A DNA stretch of 49,816 nt from JBHPFQ01 sp042571625 (GTDB lineage Bacteria; Patescibacteriota; Minisyncoccia; Portnoybacterales; UBA2143), in contig JBHPFQ010000002.1 of assembly GCA_042571625.1 (NCBI GenBank), positions 1-49,816 of the forward strand, written 5' to 3'. Numbering within the stretch: the first letter of the stretch is position 1; each line of letters starts with the position of its first letter. The position numbers were made by a program, and so were the translations under genes. The notes under the pieces are model-generated. The model was not told where the DNA came from. It searched no databases and was given only the letters and a program-made list of their open reading frames with translations. Positions 32,254 through 41,072 of the stretch are shown one piece after another.

Positions 32254-33347
32254 TATAATGATAATTCCTTAATTAGTTTTTTTTGTTTCCAAGATAATCT
32301 TTTAGGAACATTCACTTTAATTCTAACCAGCAAATCTCCGCTACCACGTCCATACAATCTCGGCATTCCCTTTCCTTTTAATTTGATTATCTCTCCTGGC
32401 TGTGTCCCGCTAGGAATTTTTATTCTGATTGATTTTGATAATGTCGGTATTTCTATTTTATCACCTAAACTTGCCTGAGCAAAGTTGATAACTAAATTAT
32501 AATAAATATTATCTTCGCGACGTTCAAAATATTTATGAGGCCTTACACGAATCCGAGCAAAAAGATCTCCAGCTTGTCCTCCGTAAGGCGCTGTTTCTCC
32601 TTGTCCTGATAACTTTATTGTTTGTCCATTATCAATTCCAGCAGGAATGGAAATTCCAATTTTTATATTCTCTTTTACAACCCCTTGGCCTCTACATTCT
32701 GAACAAACTTTTTCAGGAATTTCTCCTCTACCATTGCAATGAGAACAAACTCTTTGTTGAACAATAATTCCAAATATACTTTGACTCTTTACTTGCTCAT
32801 AACCACTTCCTTGGCAAAATGAACATTTTTTCAAAGACTCACCACCCTTACCTCCGCATTTAGAACAAGTAACTGATTTTCTAATCTCTATTTCTTTCTT
32901 AACTCCTTCAAAAGCATCTTCTAAATCTATTACAATATCTATTTGAATATCTTGTCCATATTGTACGGACTGCTTTGTCTGTCTTCGTGTTTTAAAACCA
33001 AATATTTCTCCAAAAATATCATTAAGCCCTAGATCCTCAAAAGAATTTTTTCCTCCAAATGCATCATAAAAATGACCAAAATCCTGTTGCGAAAAACCAC
33101 TACCAAATCCACCTTGTCCATTTTCAAACGTTTTGCCAAACTTATCATATTGCTCTCTTTTATTTTTATCTGAAAGAATGCTATATGCTTGGCTTATTTC
33201 TTTAAACTTTTCTTCATATTCTTTTTTCTTATCTTCTGGAGCGCGATCAGGATGATACTTTAAAGCCAGCTTGCGATACGCTTTTTTAATTTCATCTTCT
33301 GACGATCCTCTTGGCACGTCCAAAATTTCATAATAGTCTTTAGCCAT
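32253..33347 (-). CDS. dnaJ: Chaperone DnaJ (type I Hsp40)
   Basis: Co-chaperone that stimulates DnaK ATPase. J domain with YHPDRAPED (HPD motif), a Gly/Phe-rich region (about 72-115), four zinc-finger repeats (CSKCGGKG, CSFCQGSG, CSHCNGRG, CSECRGQG) and the C-terminal substrate-binding domain. 364 aa is normal. dnaK, hsp20 and grpE lie further upstream on the same strand, separated by murI and a membrane gene. Confidence 0.95.
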   Translation of the reverse strand: MAKDYYEILDVPRGSSEDEIKKAYRKLALKYHPDRAPEDKKKEYEEKFKEISQAYSILSDKNKREQYDKFGKTFENGQGGFGSGFSQQDFGHFYDAFGGKNSFEDLGLNDIFGEIFGFKTRRQTKQSVQYGQDIQIDIVIDLEDAFEGVKKEIEIRKSVTCSKCGGKGGESLKKCSFCQGSGYEQVKSQSIFGIIVQQRVCSHCNGRGEIPEKVCSECRGQGVVKENIKIGISIPAGIDNGQTIKLSGQGETAPYGGQAGDLFARIRVRPHKYFERREDNIYYNLVINFAQASLGDKIEIPTLSKSIRIKIPSGTQPGEIIKLKGKGMPRLYGRGSGDLLVRIKVNVPKRLSWKQKKLIKELSL

Positions 33348-33349
33348 AT

Positions 33350-34132
33350 TTATGATTCAATAACTTCCTGCAAAACCGATTTTTCATGTACGTGAATCGC
33401 CTTGGCAAAAACTAATAGTTTAAAAATCAGCCAACTAACAAAAATAACAAGCCACATAAAAGGAACGCTTAAAGTTTTTAATATAAAAAATAATGATATT
33501 GCTAATCCAATAGAAAGATATTCTTCATATGGCTCAATAAAATTATTGATGTTTTGGCTTATTAATTCATATAAGAAATCTTTTTGTTTTTCTACTGAAC
33601 TAATTGGCATTGTTGTAATAATTTGCGCTGTTTGTTCGGATGGCAAAGGTATTATCTTCATAATAGTGTCAAATAATGGACGTGGGATTTCAAATTGTTT
33701 TACAGACATAGGAGAAAAATAATAAGATACAGAAATTAATAATGCTAATCCTGTAAAAATAAGTGGCATGCCAGCTTCAAGAATTTTACTTATCTTTATT
33801 TTAATTCTTAATTTTTTTTCATTTATTGACTGACAAGATCCTAAATAAAAAAACATTAAAGCTATTAATGCTACTATTATATAAGACGGAGTAAATCCAA
33901 ATGCAATAATAAAACCAAATAAAACAATAAACAAAGTAGTCATTAAAATTATTTTTGATTTTAATAAAAGACATCCTAAACTTAATAGGACACACACAAT
34001 AAAAAGCCATATTAATGGCAAAATAAATCCTCCTTTTTCAAATAAAAAATCTCTCAGCCCAATCCATATAAAAGCTGAAATTAAAGTAGTTAAAGCTAAA
34101 ATAACTGACCCAGTAATTCTATTCTCTTTCAT
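33350..34132 (-). CDS. Multipass membrane protein of unknown function
   Basis: 260 residues with about seven membrane helices and one large loop (about 150-195) holding FEIPRPLFDTIMKIIPLP. I start at ATG 34132 (MKENRITGSV) because the longer frame to 34192 would overlap murI by about 40 bases. It is followed by dnaJ after 2 bases. No family recognised. Confidence 0.65.
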   Translation of the reverse strand: MKENRITGSVILALTTLISAFIWIGLRDFLFEKGGFILPLIWLFIVCVLLSLGCLLLKSKIILMTTLFIVLFGFIIAFGFTPSYIIVALIALMFFYLGSCQSINEKKLRIKIKISKILEAGMPLIFTGLALLISVSYYFSPMSVKQFEIPRPLFDTIMKIIPLPSEQTAQIITTMPISSVEKQKDFLYELISQNINNFIEPYEEYLSIGLAISLFFILKTLSVPFMWLVIFVSWLIFKLLVFAKAIHVHEKSVLQEVIES

Positions 34133-34151
34133 AATTTTATAATAACACAAA

Positions 34152-34961
34152 TTATTTAAGCAAAGCAACCTTCGCTTTAATATCTTGTCCAAAAAATTTA
34201 TTTCCCAAAAGAGAAAATTTATCAGTTAAATCAGTTGAGAAAAAAACTCTTTTATATTTTCTTTCTAAAACATTATTTATTTCCGGATGTCTTTTTAAAT
34301 AATCTTTTAATTTTCTTGCAATGATTTCTCCCTCGGAAATAATTTTAATATTACTCCCAGCTATATTTAGAATTTTATTTTTAATAATTCCATAGTGAGT
34401 ACATCCTAAAATTAAAACATCTATTTTTTTCTTTATTAATGGGCTTAAATAATTCTTGATTGCTAAATTAATAATCTGATTATCTTTTTCGCCATTTTCT
34501 ATTATTGGAACAAGCAATGGACAGGCCTGTTGAAAAACTCTAATTTTTGGATTCAGTTTTTTTATTTCCCGTTCAAAAGCTCCAGAATTAACGCTTGCTT
34601 CTGTGGCCATAACGCCTATTTTATTATTTTTTGTATCTTGAACAGCTTGTTCAACAGCAGGTATGATTACTCCTAAAACCCTTTTATCTGAATTTTTTTT
34701 AATAAGATATTTTTGCTGAATTTTTCTTAAAGCGTCGCTTGAAGCAGTATTGCATGCTAGAATAACAAGCTGACAATCATTTTTAAATAAAAAATCAACG
34801 GCTTGCTCCGTGAATTTATAAATAATTTCTTTTGAGCGCGCGCCATAAGGCGCGCGCGCCGTATCTCCTAAATATATAAAATTATATTCCGGTAATTCTT
34901 TAACAATATGCTTTAAAATATCTAATCCTCCGAAACCAGAATCAAAAATACCAATATTCAT
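34152..34961 (-). CDS. murI: Glutamate racemase
   Basis: Makes D-Glu for the MurD step. Catalytic cysteines are in ACNTASSDA and GCTHYGII, with FDSGFGGLDIL at the start and GDTARAPYGARS. 269 aa is normal. The codons for TARAPYGAR contain a perfect GC-only 9-bp palindrome (34836-34857), unusual in this AT-rich genome. The ATG is 4 bases after the T-rich end of a strong hairpin (34966-35002), which could act as an attenuator. Confidence 0.94.
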   Translation of the reverse strand: MNIGIFDSGFGGLDILKHIVKELPEYNFIYLGDTARAPYGARSKEIIYKFTEQAVDFLFKNDCQLVILACNTASSDALRKIQQKYLIKKNSDKRVLGVIIPAVEQAVQDTKNNKIGVMATEASVNSGAFEREIKKLNPKIRVFQQACPLLVPIIENGEKDNQIINLAIKNYLSPLIKKKIDVLILGCTHYGIIKNKILNIAGSNIKIISEGEIIARKLKDYLKRHPEINNVLERKYKRVFFSTDLTDKFSLLGNKFFGQDIKAKVALLK

Positions 34962-34965
34962 AGTT

Positions 34966-35002
34966 AAAAATTAAAGGGAAGTTATTTTTATAACTTCCCT
35001 TT
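34966..35002 (-). terminator. Terminator or attenuator hairpin before murI
   Basis: Perfect 13-bp stem AAAGGGAAGTTAT with its complement around a 4-base loop, followed by AATTTTT on the minus strand. The T run ends 4 bases from the murI ATG. Confidence 0.75.
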
Positions 35003-35138
35003 CTTATAACTGCTTTCCTGTAGTGTTCTCCTTAGAACTCAAATCTTAATAGTACTCACCTCCCTCCATCCAGTTAACAGAGATATTAACACAATAAAAG
35101 CAATATCTTTTTATATCACAAATAAAAAATCAAGTCAA
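35003..35138 (-). ncRNA. Candidate short transcript or murI leader between dnaK and murI
   Basis: TTGACT (35133-35138) and TATAAA (35110-35115) with a 17-base spacer make a good promoter just after the dnaK stop. The predicted RNA of about 130 bases ends at the 13-bp hairpin before murI. It contains GGAGGGAGGTG, a GTTCT-AAGG-AGAAC hairpin and no convincing ORF (only 6-12 codons). It may be a small RNA or a regulated 5' leader of murI. Confidence 0.45.
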
Positions 35139-35151
35139 TAGTTATTGGCAA

Positions 35152-37020
35152 TTATTTCTTCTCTTCCGCGACCTCTTCAAACTCGCCCTCTGTTGTTTCT
35201 TCTTTATTCTCTTTATTTTCTTCGCCTGTTTTTTTAATTTCAGGTTCTGATTGTTCTGCTTTTTCTTCTTGAACTTTTTGATATAACTGCGCTCCAATTT
35301 TTTGGATTGCTTGCGATAAATCTTCCAATGCTTTTTTTAATAGTTCTATTTCATTGCCGTCTTTAGCTTTTTTCAAAACTTCTAATTTATCTTCAACATC
35401 TTTCTTATCATCTTCTTTAACTTTATCACCTGCTTCTTTTAATGCTTTTTCTGTTGAAAAAATTAAAGTATCTGCTTGATTGCGAGTTTCAATTAATTCT
35501 TTTCTTTTTCTATCTTCAACAGAATTTGCTTCTGCTTCTTGTTTCATTTTCTCAATATCTTCTTTAGATAAAGCAGAGGAATCTGTAATAGTTATATGTT
35601 GTTCTTTATTAGTTCCTTTATCTTTTGCTTTAACATTTAGAATTCCATTAGCGTCAATATCAAAAGTTACTTCAACCTGAGGAACTCCTCGAGGCGCTGG
35701 AGGTATTCCATCAAGCATAAATCTTCCAAGCGTTCTATTATCAGTCGCCATCGGACGCTCTCCTTGTAAAATATGGATTTCAACTGAAGGTTGATTATCA
35801 GCAGCTGTAGAAAATATCTGACTCTTTGAAGTAGGAATTGTTGTATTTCTTTCAATTAATGGAGTCATAACTTGCCCCATTGTTTCTATCCCTAAAGTAA
35901 GAGGAGTTACATCAAGTAATAACACGTCCTTCATTTCTCCTGTTAAAATACCTCCTTGAATAGCTGCTCCCATTGCTACGCACTCCATTGGGTCAACTCC
36001 ACGTTCAATTTTCTTGCCAACATAATCTTCAACAAATTTTTGCACAGACGGCATTCTAGTTGGACCGCCAACTAAAATAATTTTAGTAATATCATTAGGA
36101 GTTAATTTAGAATCATTTAATGCTTGCTCTATTGGTTGTCTGCATTTATCAATAACAGGCTTAACCAAATCTTCCAGCTTTGCTCTTGTAATTTTCATTG
36201 TTAAATGCTTTGGACCATCCTGCCCCGCGCTTATAAAAGGCAAATTAATATCAGTTTCTAAAGTAGAAGAAAGCTCTATTTTTGCTTTTTCAGCCCCTTC
36301 CTTAAGTCGTTGTAAGGCAGTTTTATCTGATTTTAAATCAATACCATTTTCTTTTTTAAATTCATCAGCAATATAATCAATTAATAGATCATCCATATCT
36401 GTTCCGCCTAATTCAGTATCTCCAGAAGTTGATTTAACCTCAAAAACTCCCTCTCCAAAATCCATAACTGTAACATCTAAAGTTCCGCCGCCTAAATCAA
36501 AAACTAAAATCTTTTCTTCTTTCCCAACTTTATCAACTCCATAAGCTAACGAAGCTGCTGTTGGCTCATTAACAATTCTATCAACTTCTAAACCAGCGAT
36601 TGCTCCAGCATCCTTAGTTGCCTGCCTTTGAGCGTCATTAAAATATGCTGGCACTGTGATTACTGCTTTTTGAACTGACTCGCCTAAAAACGCTTCTGCA
36701 TCTTTTTTAATTTTTTGTAAAACAAAAGCGGACAATTGTTGAGGCGTATATTCTTTATCTCCTAGCTTAATCTTTTCAGCAGTTCCCATTTTTCGCTTGA
36801 AAACAGAAACCGTATTTTCTGGATTAGTAATTGCTTGCCTGCGTGCAGGCTCGCCAACTAAAACTTCCCCGTCTTTAGTAACCGCAACATAAGACGGAAA
36901 TGCCTTTCCTCCGCCAACTACTGTTCCTTCAGCTGAAGGAATCATTGTTGGCTTGCCAGCTTCAACAACTGAAGCCGCTGAATTGGATGTACCTAAATCA
37001 ATACCTATTATTTTACTCAT
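35152..37020 (-). CDS. dnaK: Chaperone DnaK (Hsp70)
   Basis: 622 residues. ATPase domain IGIDLGTSNSAASV, VPAYFNDAQRQATKDAG, IVNEPTAASLAYG and LVFDLGGGTLDV; substrate domain VTPLTLGIETMG; an acidic tail (EEVAEEKK). The position usually NSxV/NSCV is NSAAS. It follows hsp20 by 4 bases in a grpE-hsp20-dnaK operon. No CIRCE inverted repeat is visible upstream of grpE. Confidence 0.97.
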   Translation of the reverse strand: MSKIIGIDLGTSNSAASVVEAGKPTMIPSAEGTVVGGGKAFPSYVAVTKDGEVLVGEPARRQAITNPENTVSVFKRKMGTAEKIKLGDKEYTPQQLSAFVLQKIKKDAEAFLGESVQKAVITVPAYFNDAQRQATKDAGAIAGLEVDRIVNEPTAASLAYGVDKVGKEEKILVFDLGGGTLDVTVMDFGEGVFEVKSTSGDTELGGTDMDDLLIDYIADEFKKENGIDLKSDKTALQRLKEGAEKAKIELSSTLETDINLPFISAGQDGPKHLTMKITRAKLEDLVKPVIDKCRQPIEQALNDSKLTPNDITKIILVGGPTRMPSVQKFVEDYVGKKIERGVDPMECVAMGAAIQGGILTGEMKDVLLLDVTPLTLGIETMGQVMTPLIERNTTIPTSKSQIFSTAADNQPSVEIHILQGERPMATDNRTLGRFMLDGIPPAPRGVPQVEVTFDIDANGILNVKAKDKGTNKEQHITITDSSALSKEDIEKMKQEAEANSVEDRKRKELIETRNQADTLIFSTEKALKEAGDKVKEDDKKDVEDKLEVLKKAKDGNEIELLKKALEDLSQAIQKIGAQLYQKVQEEKAEQSEPEIKKTGEENKENKEETTEGEFEEVAEEKK

Positions 37021-37024
37021 AAAT

Positions 37025-37480
37025 TTATTTTATCTTAATTGGCACTTTATTTGCCTTTGATGCTGTTTTAACAGATTTTGGAATGGAAATTTTTAATATA
37101 CCATTAGAAAATTCTGCTTCTGCTTTATCATTTTTCACTTCAACTGGAAGTTTAACTACTCTTCGGAAAGAACCATGGCGAACTTCCCTATGAATATAAT
37201 TTGTTTCTTTTTCTATTTTTTTCTCTCCTTCTTTGCCTTGAACGCTTAAAACATTATTTTCAATAGAGATTTCTACATTTTCTGGTTTAACTCCAGGCAA
37301 AGGCATTTCTATATATAAATTATTTTTATCTTGATAAATATCAATTGCTGGACCGTTAGATCTGCGAGCTTGAGGGACTTCTGGGAAAAATGGAACCCAT
37401 CCTCCTCTACCTTGTCCACCAAATGGATTTTGCTTATTAAAATCCTCTAATTCTTTAAATGGTTGCCACTTTATAGGCAT
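37025..37480 (-). CDS. Small heat shock protein (Hsp20/alpha-crystallin)
   Basis: ATP-independent holdase. Alpha-crystallin domain at about 45-151: AIDIYQDKNNLYIEMPLPGVKPENVEI, GSFRRVVKLP, FSNGILKISIPK and a C-terminal VPIKI (IxI/V motif for oligomer contacts). I start at ATG 37480 (MPIKWQPF); an alternative TTG at 37501 adds seven residues. It lies between grpE and dnaK. Confidence 0.92.
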   Translation of the reverse strand: MPIKWQPFKELEDFNKQNPFGGQGRGGWVPFFPEVPQARRSNGPAIDIYQDKNNLYIEMPLPGVKPENVEISIENNVLSVQGKEGEKKIEKETNYIHREVRHGSFRRVVKLPVEVKNDKAEAEFSNGILKISIPKSVKTASKANKVPIKIK

Positions 37481-37549
37481 AATATTTGTAATTAATAACA
37501 AAATAATTCTACAGTCCTCCGACTCTCAAATATTTAATTATTAATTAAT

Positions 37550-38038
37550 TTATTTTGCTATTTTTACCTTGCTAACTCTTAACACCTTATCATACATAGT
37601 ATATCCTTTTTGAATCTCCTCAATTATTGTTCCTGATTTCTTTTTTGATTCTTCTATTTCAATTGCTTCATGGAATTGAGGATTAAACTCTTGACCAACT
37701 GCTTTAATCTCTATAATGTTATATTGTTTTAAAACTGATTCAAATTGTTTTTTAATTAATTCAACTTCTTTCCCCCCAGCTGTTAAACTATCCATTACTG
37801 GAAGTAATTCGCGAACAAAACCAATTTGACTATATTTTCTAAATTCTTCTAATAATTGTTCTTGTCTTCTTCTATAATTAACTAAATCAGCCATAGCTCT
37901 TTGAGCTTGGGATAAATATTCTTCCTTTTCTTTTTGACACTGCTTAATTTTTTCTTTTAATTTATTTGTTTTGATTTTTATACCTTCGGAATTACTATCT
38001 TCCTCATCAGTATAGACTAATTCTTTATTCTTGTCCAT
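37550..38038 (-). CDS. grpE: Nucleotide exchange factor GrpE
   Basis: 162 residues. A coiled-coil N-terminus (about 20-75, KEEYLSQAQRAMADLVNYRRR) and the C-terminal beta domain with QFHEAIE and EIQKGYTMYDKVLRVSKVKI. It promotes ADP release from DnaK. It heads the grpE-hsp20-dnaK operon from a promoter placed 6 bases before the ATG. Confidence 0.94.
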   Translation of the reverse strand: MDKNKELVYTDEEDSNSEGIKIKTNKLKEKIKQCQKEKEEYLSQAQRAMADLVNYRRRQEQLLEEFRKYSQIGFVRELLPVMDSLTAGGKEVELIKKQFESVLKQYNIIEIKAVGQEFNPQFHEAIEIEESKKKSGTIIEEIQKGYTMYDKVLRVSKVKIAK

Positions 38039-38044
38039 AACAAT

Positions 38045-38072
38045 ATTTTAACTTTTTTTAAAACATTGTCAA
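38045..38072 (-). promoter_or_regulatory. grpE operon promoter, predicted leaderless
   Basis: TTGACA and TAAAAT separated by 16 bases on the minus strand, the -10 ending 6 bases before the grpE ATG. It directly follows the terminator of the upstream gene. Looks like a vegetative promoter, not a heat-shock sigma site. Confidence 0.65.
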
Positions 38073-38078
38073 TAATGC

Positions 38079-38105
38079 AAAAAGCGGCCTTTTTATTAGC
38101 CGCTT
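38079..38105 (-). terminator. Terminator of the 169-residue gene
   Basis: AAGCGGC and GCCGCTT arms with a 10-base loop and a short T run on the minus strand, 23 bases after the stop codon. Confidence 0.7.
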
Positions 38106-38127
38106 CTTTTCTTTTATTTTTTAAAGT

Positions 38128-38637
38128 TTATTTTTTAACAAAATCAATTTGTCTTTCAGACCTCCAGATACAATCTTTCAAAACCTTCATATATTTCTCA
38201 GGGAACCAAGAAATTCCTTTATAGAAAAAAGAATTAATATGTCCTTTTTTCCACCCACCAACTTGGATTAAAAAACAAGTAGAGATATTCGGATTAATCA
38301 CGATTATCTTTCCTACTTTATCTACTCCATCTCTCAATTTTACGGAGACTTTATCCCCCACCTTAAACTTTAATCCTGGACGCTCCAAAAGGATCAATCC
38401 TTTTGGAGAACTAACAGAAAAAGCTTCTTCTTCTCCTTCAATTCTCCCCCATAACTTATTATTAAAACCTTCAACTTTAATCTTTTTCCTGTAATTTGAT
38501 CCCTCTATATCGCTGGTAATAATATCACCAGCTAAGAAGAACCATAAACTATCACAAGGTCTAGTTTTTACAATTTTCTTTCCAGATTTTGTTATAATAT
38601 TCTTAGTGAATCTTTCAAATCTTTTTTGCTCTTCCAT
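38128..38637 (-). CDS. Hypothetical protein
   Basis: Not recognised. 169 residues, no membrane segment, rich in short beta strands (KKIKVEGFN, GLILLERPGLKFKVGDKVSVKL, GKIIVINP). The central part, with FKVGDKVSVKLRDGVDKVGKII, resembles an SH3-like or KOW-type barrel, which is a guess. It has an AGGAGG Shine-Dalgarno, a consensus promoter and its own terminator, so it is a well-expressed single gene. Confidence 0.65.
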   Translation of the reverse strand: MEEQKRFERFTKNIITKSGKKIVKTRPCDSLWFFLAGDIITSDIEGSNYRKKIKVEGFNNKLWGRIEGEEEAFSVSSPKGLILLERPGLKFKVGDKVSVKLRDGVDKVGKIIVINPNISTCFLIQVGGWKKGHINSFFYKGISWFPEKYMKVLKDCIWRSERQIDFVKK

Positions 38638-38687
38638 TTCTATTCCTCCTGTTTATATTTATAGAATATTAAGAACTTAATATTGTT

Positions 38688-38716
38688 ATATTAGCAAACT
38701 TTTCTATATTTGTCAA
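38688..38716 (-). promoter_or_regulatory. Consensus promoter of the 169-residue gene
   Basis: TTGACA, 17-base spacer, TAATAT on the minus strand, about 50 bases upstream of the ATG with an AGGAGG in between. It gives a normal leader, unlike the leaderless promoters elsewhere. Confidence 0.8.
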
Positions 38717-38760
38717 TCTAAATTTGCAGGAAAAAACAAACAGATGTATTATTAAAGTAT

Positions 38761-38792
38761 ATCACCACGCAGGTGATCACCCGTTAGGGTGG
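38761..38792. repeat. Second double-hairpin element, upstream of corA
   Basis: Two adjacent hairpins: ATCACC-ACGCA-GGTGAT and CACCC-GTTA-GGGTG. Read on the minus strand the order and the first hairpin match the insert at 31510-31541, while the second keeps pairing with a base-pair change (TCACC/GGTGA here, TCGCC/GGCGA there). Confidence 0.75.
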
Positions 38793-38813
38793 TATTCATT
38801 TAAAAACAAAAAT

Positions 38814-39725
38814 ATGCGAATAATAACATCTAATAATATTACATGGATTGATATTAAAAATCCCAAACAGAAAAATCTTGACGAATTGAATGAAAAAATA
38901 AAACTTCATCCAATGATCAAGCGTCAGTTTCTGCCTCCAATCCATAGACCAAAAATAGAAGAATATCTAAATCAAATTTTCATTGTTCTGCATTTCCCAG
39001 TATATAACATAAAAAAAAGAGAAAATAATCCTGTTGAATTAGATATTATTATTACTCCAGATATGCTTATCACAAGTCATAGTGAAGAAATTCCTTCTTT
39101 AGATATTTTCTTTAATGATTGCGAACATCAAAAATATCACCAAAAACATTATTTCAAAACTAGCAATCATTTAGCATTAGGAATGCTTGATTGGATAATT
39201 GATGAATGCTTGCCAATGCTTGATCATATAAGCGAAGAAGCTATTAATATTGAAAAAAATGTTTTTGAAGGAAATTGCAAAGAAATGCTTACAGAAATAT
39301 CTATTGTTAAAAGAAATCTTATTAATTTCCGACGAGCTATCAAACCACAACGTTCAATTTTAGAAGTTCTTGAAAAGAAATATCGCCGTCTTTATGGAAA
39401 AGAATTAAAAACTTTAACACAAGAAGTCGTCGGATCTAATATTCGCGTTTGGAATATTTTAGAAAATAATCAAGAATTGATAAATTCTCTTGAACAAACA
39501 AATAATTCTCTAGTATCATATAAACTTAATGATATTATGAGATTTTTAACAGTAATTTCATTTATTACTTTCCCATTAAGCGTTATTGTTGGATTTTTCG
39601 GAATGAATATTTTCAGCAATATTCCAATAGTAAACAGTCCAATAGCATGGATAGTTATTACAATTGTGATGATTATAAGCACGATTATAATGGTGGCTTA
39701 TTTCAAAAATAAAAAATGGCTATAA
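38814..39725 (+). CDS. corA: CorA-type Mg2+/Co2+ transporter
   Basis: A cytoplasmic N-terminal domain, then two C-terminal membrane helices with the signature FFGMN before the second. 303 aa. I start at ATG 38814 (MRIITSNNITW); the frame is open from 38724 but that extension encodes the double-hairpin repeat. CorA works as a homopentamer. The 3' end overlaps cysS by 10 bases. Confidence 0.9.
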   Translation: MRIITSNNITWIDIKNPKQKNLDELNEKIKLHPMIKRQFLPPIHRPKIEEYLNQIFIVLHFPVYNIKKRENNPVELDIIITPDMLITSHSEEIPSLDIFFNDCEHQKYHQKHYFKTSNHLALGMLDWIIDECLPMLDHISEEAINIEKNVFEGNCKEMLTEISIVKRNLINFRRAIKPQRSILEVLEKKYRRLYGKELKTLTQEVVGSNIRVWNILENNQELINSLEQTNNSLVSYKLNDIMRFLTVISFITFPLSVIVGFFGMNIFSNIPIVNSPIAWIVITIVMIISTIIMVAYFKNKKWL

Positions 39726-41041
39726 AATTTTATAACACTCTTTCTAGAAAAAAGGAGGATTTTAAACCGCTTAATAATAAGCAGGTTGGTTTTTATGTTT
39801 GCGGACCTACGGTTTACGATTCAGGCCATTTAGGACATGCTAGAACTTATATTGTTTTTGATATGATTAGAAAACATTTAGAAAATTCAGGATACAAAGT
39901 TAAATTCATATTAAACATTACTGATGTCCACGACGATATTATAAAAAAAGCAAAAATAGAAAATACAACAATCAAGAAAATTTCTGATAAATTTGCAAAA
40001 GAATTTCTTAATGAAATTGATATTTTAAAGATTAAAAGAGCTGATAAATATCCTCGTGTATCTGAATACATTAACGAAATAATTAAATTTATTAAAACTC
40101 TTGTTGATAAAGAATACGCTTATGAAAAAGACGGATCTGTTTATTTTGACGTTTCTAAATTCAATGAGTATGGTAAATTATCTAGAAGAAAATTAGAAAA
40201 AGCTAAATCAGGAGAACGTATTAACGTTGATAAATATGAACGCGATGAGGCAGCTGATTTTGCCTTATGGAAAAAAACACAACCAGATGACAAAAAGGTC
40301 GGGGCTAGCTGGGATAGCCCTTGGGGTAGCGGACGTCCTGGTTGGCATATTGAATGTTCTGTAATGTCAGAAACTCTTTTAGGAAAACAATTTGATATTC
40401 ATGGAGGAGCGAAAGATTTAATATTTCCTCATCATGAGAATGAAATAGCCCAAAGCGAAGCAGCCACCAGCAAATCTCCTTTTGTTAAATATTGGATTCA
40501 TTCTGGTTTACTTACTGTTAACAAACAAAAAATGTCTAAATCATTAGGCAATTTTATTACTATAAAAGATATTCTAAAAAAATATAGTCCATCTGTAATC
40601 CGTTTTTGGGTTCTTAATGCGCATTATCGTTCTCCTCTTGATTACTCAGAAAAAGCATTAGAACAGGCAAAAATCGGATTAGAAAGAATAGATAATTTTA
40701 TTGAGAATAATGAAAATAAAGACGAGAATTCAGAAGAAGACATAATAAACGCTTTAGATAATGATTTTAATACTCCAAAAGCAATAGCTTCAATCTTTAA
40801 GATTATAAAAGAAAAAAAAGATGTTGCAATTGTTAAAAAATATAGAGATCTGTTTTTTGGGAAAAAAGAAAAACATGATAAGATTATTAAAAAAGAAATT
40901 ACTAATCTAATTAAAAAATACAACAAAGCTCGCAAAGAAAAAAATTATTCTGAATCCGATAAAATAAGAAAAGAAATTCAAGAACAGGGTTATGTTGTTC
41001 AAGATACTCCTAATGGGACGAAAGTAATTTCTGCTACGTAG
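39716..41041 (+). CDS. cysS: Cysteinyl-tRNA synthetase
   Basis: Class I synthetase: CGPTVYDSGHLGHARTY (first zinc Cys and HIGH motif), GWHIECSVMS (zinc Cys), HHENEIAQSEA (zinc ligands) and KMSKSLGN. The C-terminal part is slightly short. The stop codon lies inside a palindromic repeat (41033-41066), so the last codons (ISAT) may come from the insertion. It overlaps corA. Confidence 0.95.
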   Translation: MAIKFYNTLSRKKEDFKPLNNKQVGFYVCGPTVYDSGHLGHARTYIVFDMIRKHLENSGYKVKFILNITDVHDDIIKKAKIENTTIKKISDKFAKEFLNEIDILKIKRADKYPRVSEYINEIIKFIKTLVDKEYAYEKDGSVYFDVSKFNEYGKLSRRKLEKAKSGERINVDKYERDEAADFALWKKTQPDDKKVGASWDSPWGSGRPGWHIECSVMSETLLGKQFDIHGGAKDLIFPHHENEIAQSEAATSKSPFVKYWIHSGLLTVNKQKMSKSLGNFITIKDILKKYSPSVIRFWVLNAHYRSPLDYSEKALEQAKIGLERIDNFIENNENKDENSEEDIINALDNDFNTPKAIASIFKIIKEKKDVAIVKKYRDLFFGKKEKHDKIIKKEITNLIKKYNKARKEKNYSESDKIRKEIQEQGYVVQDTPNGTKVISAT

Positions 41042-41066
41042 CATGTTACGTAGCTTGCTACGTAAC
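41033..41066. repeat. Three-arm palindrome at the cysS/dnaB junction
   Basis: Three 10-base arms, GCTACGTAGC-AT-GTTACGTAGC-TT-GCTACGTAAC. Arms 2 and 3 are exact complements and arm 1 is self-complementary, so alternative foldings exist. The cysS stop codon lies in arm 1. The layout resembles the three-arm elements near 20.1-21.5 kb. Confidence 0.8.
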
Positions 41067-41072
41067 AAAACA

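Noticed and set aside
35037..35080. Short ORFs after the GGAGGGAGGTG tract between dnaK and murI
   Set aside because: Frames are only 6-12 codons, with poor start codons or wrong spacing; treated as noncoding.
36838..36853. GCCTGC/GCAGGC palindrome in dnaK
   Set aside because: It codes for the conserved EPARRQA segment; protein constraint is enough to explain it.
38039..38128. CIRCE/HrcA site before the grpE operon
   Set aside because: No TTAGCACTC-N9-GAGTGCTAA or near match; only a vegetative promoter is seen.
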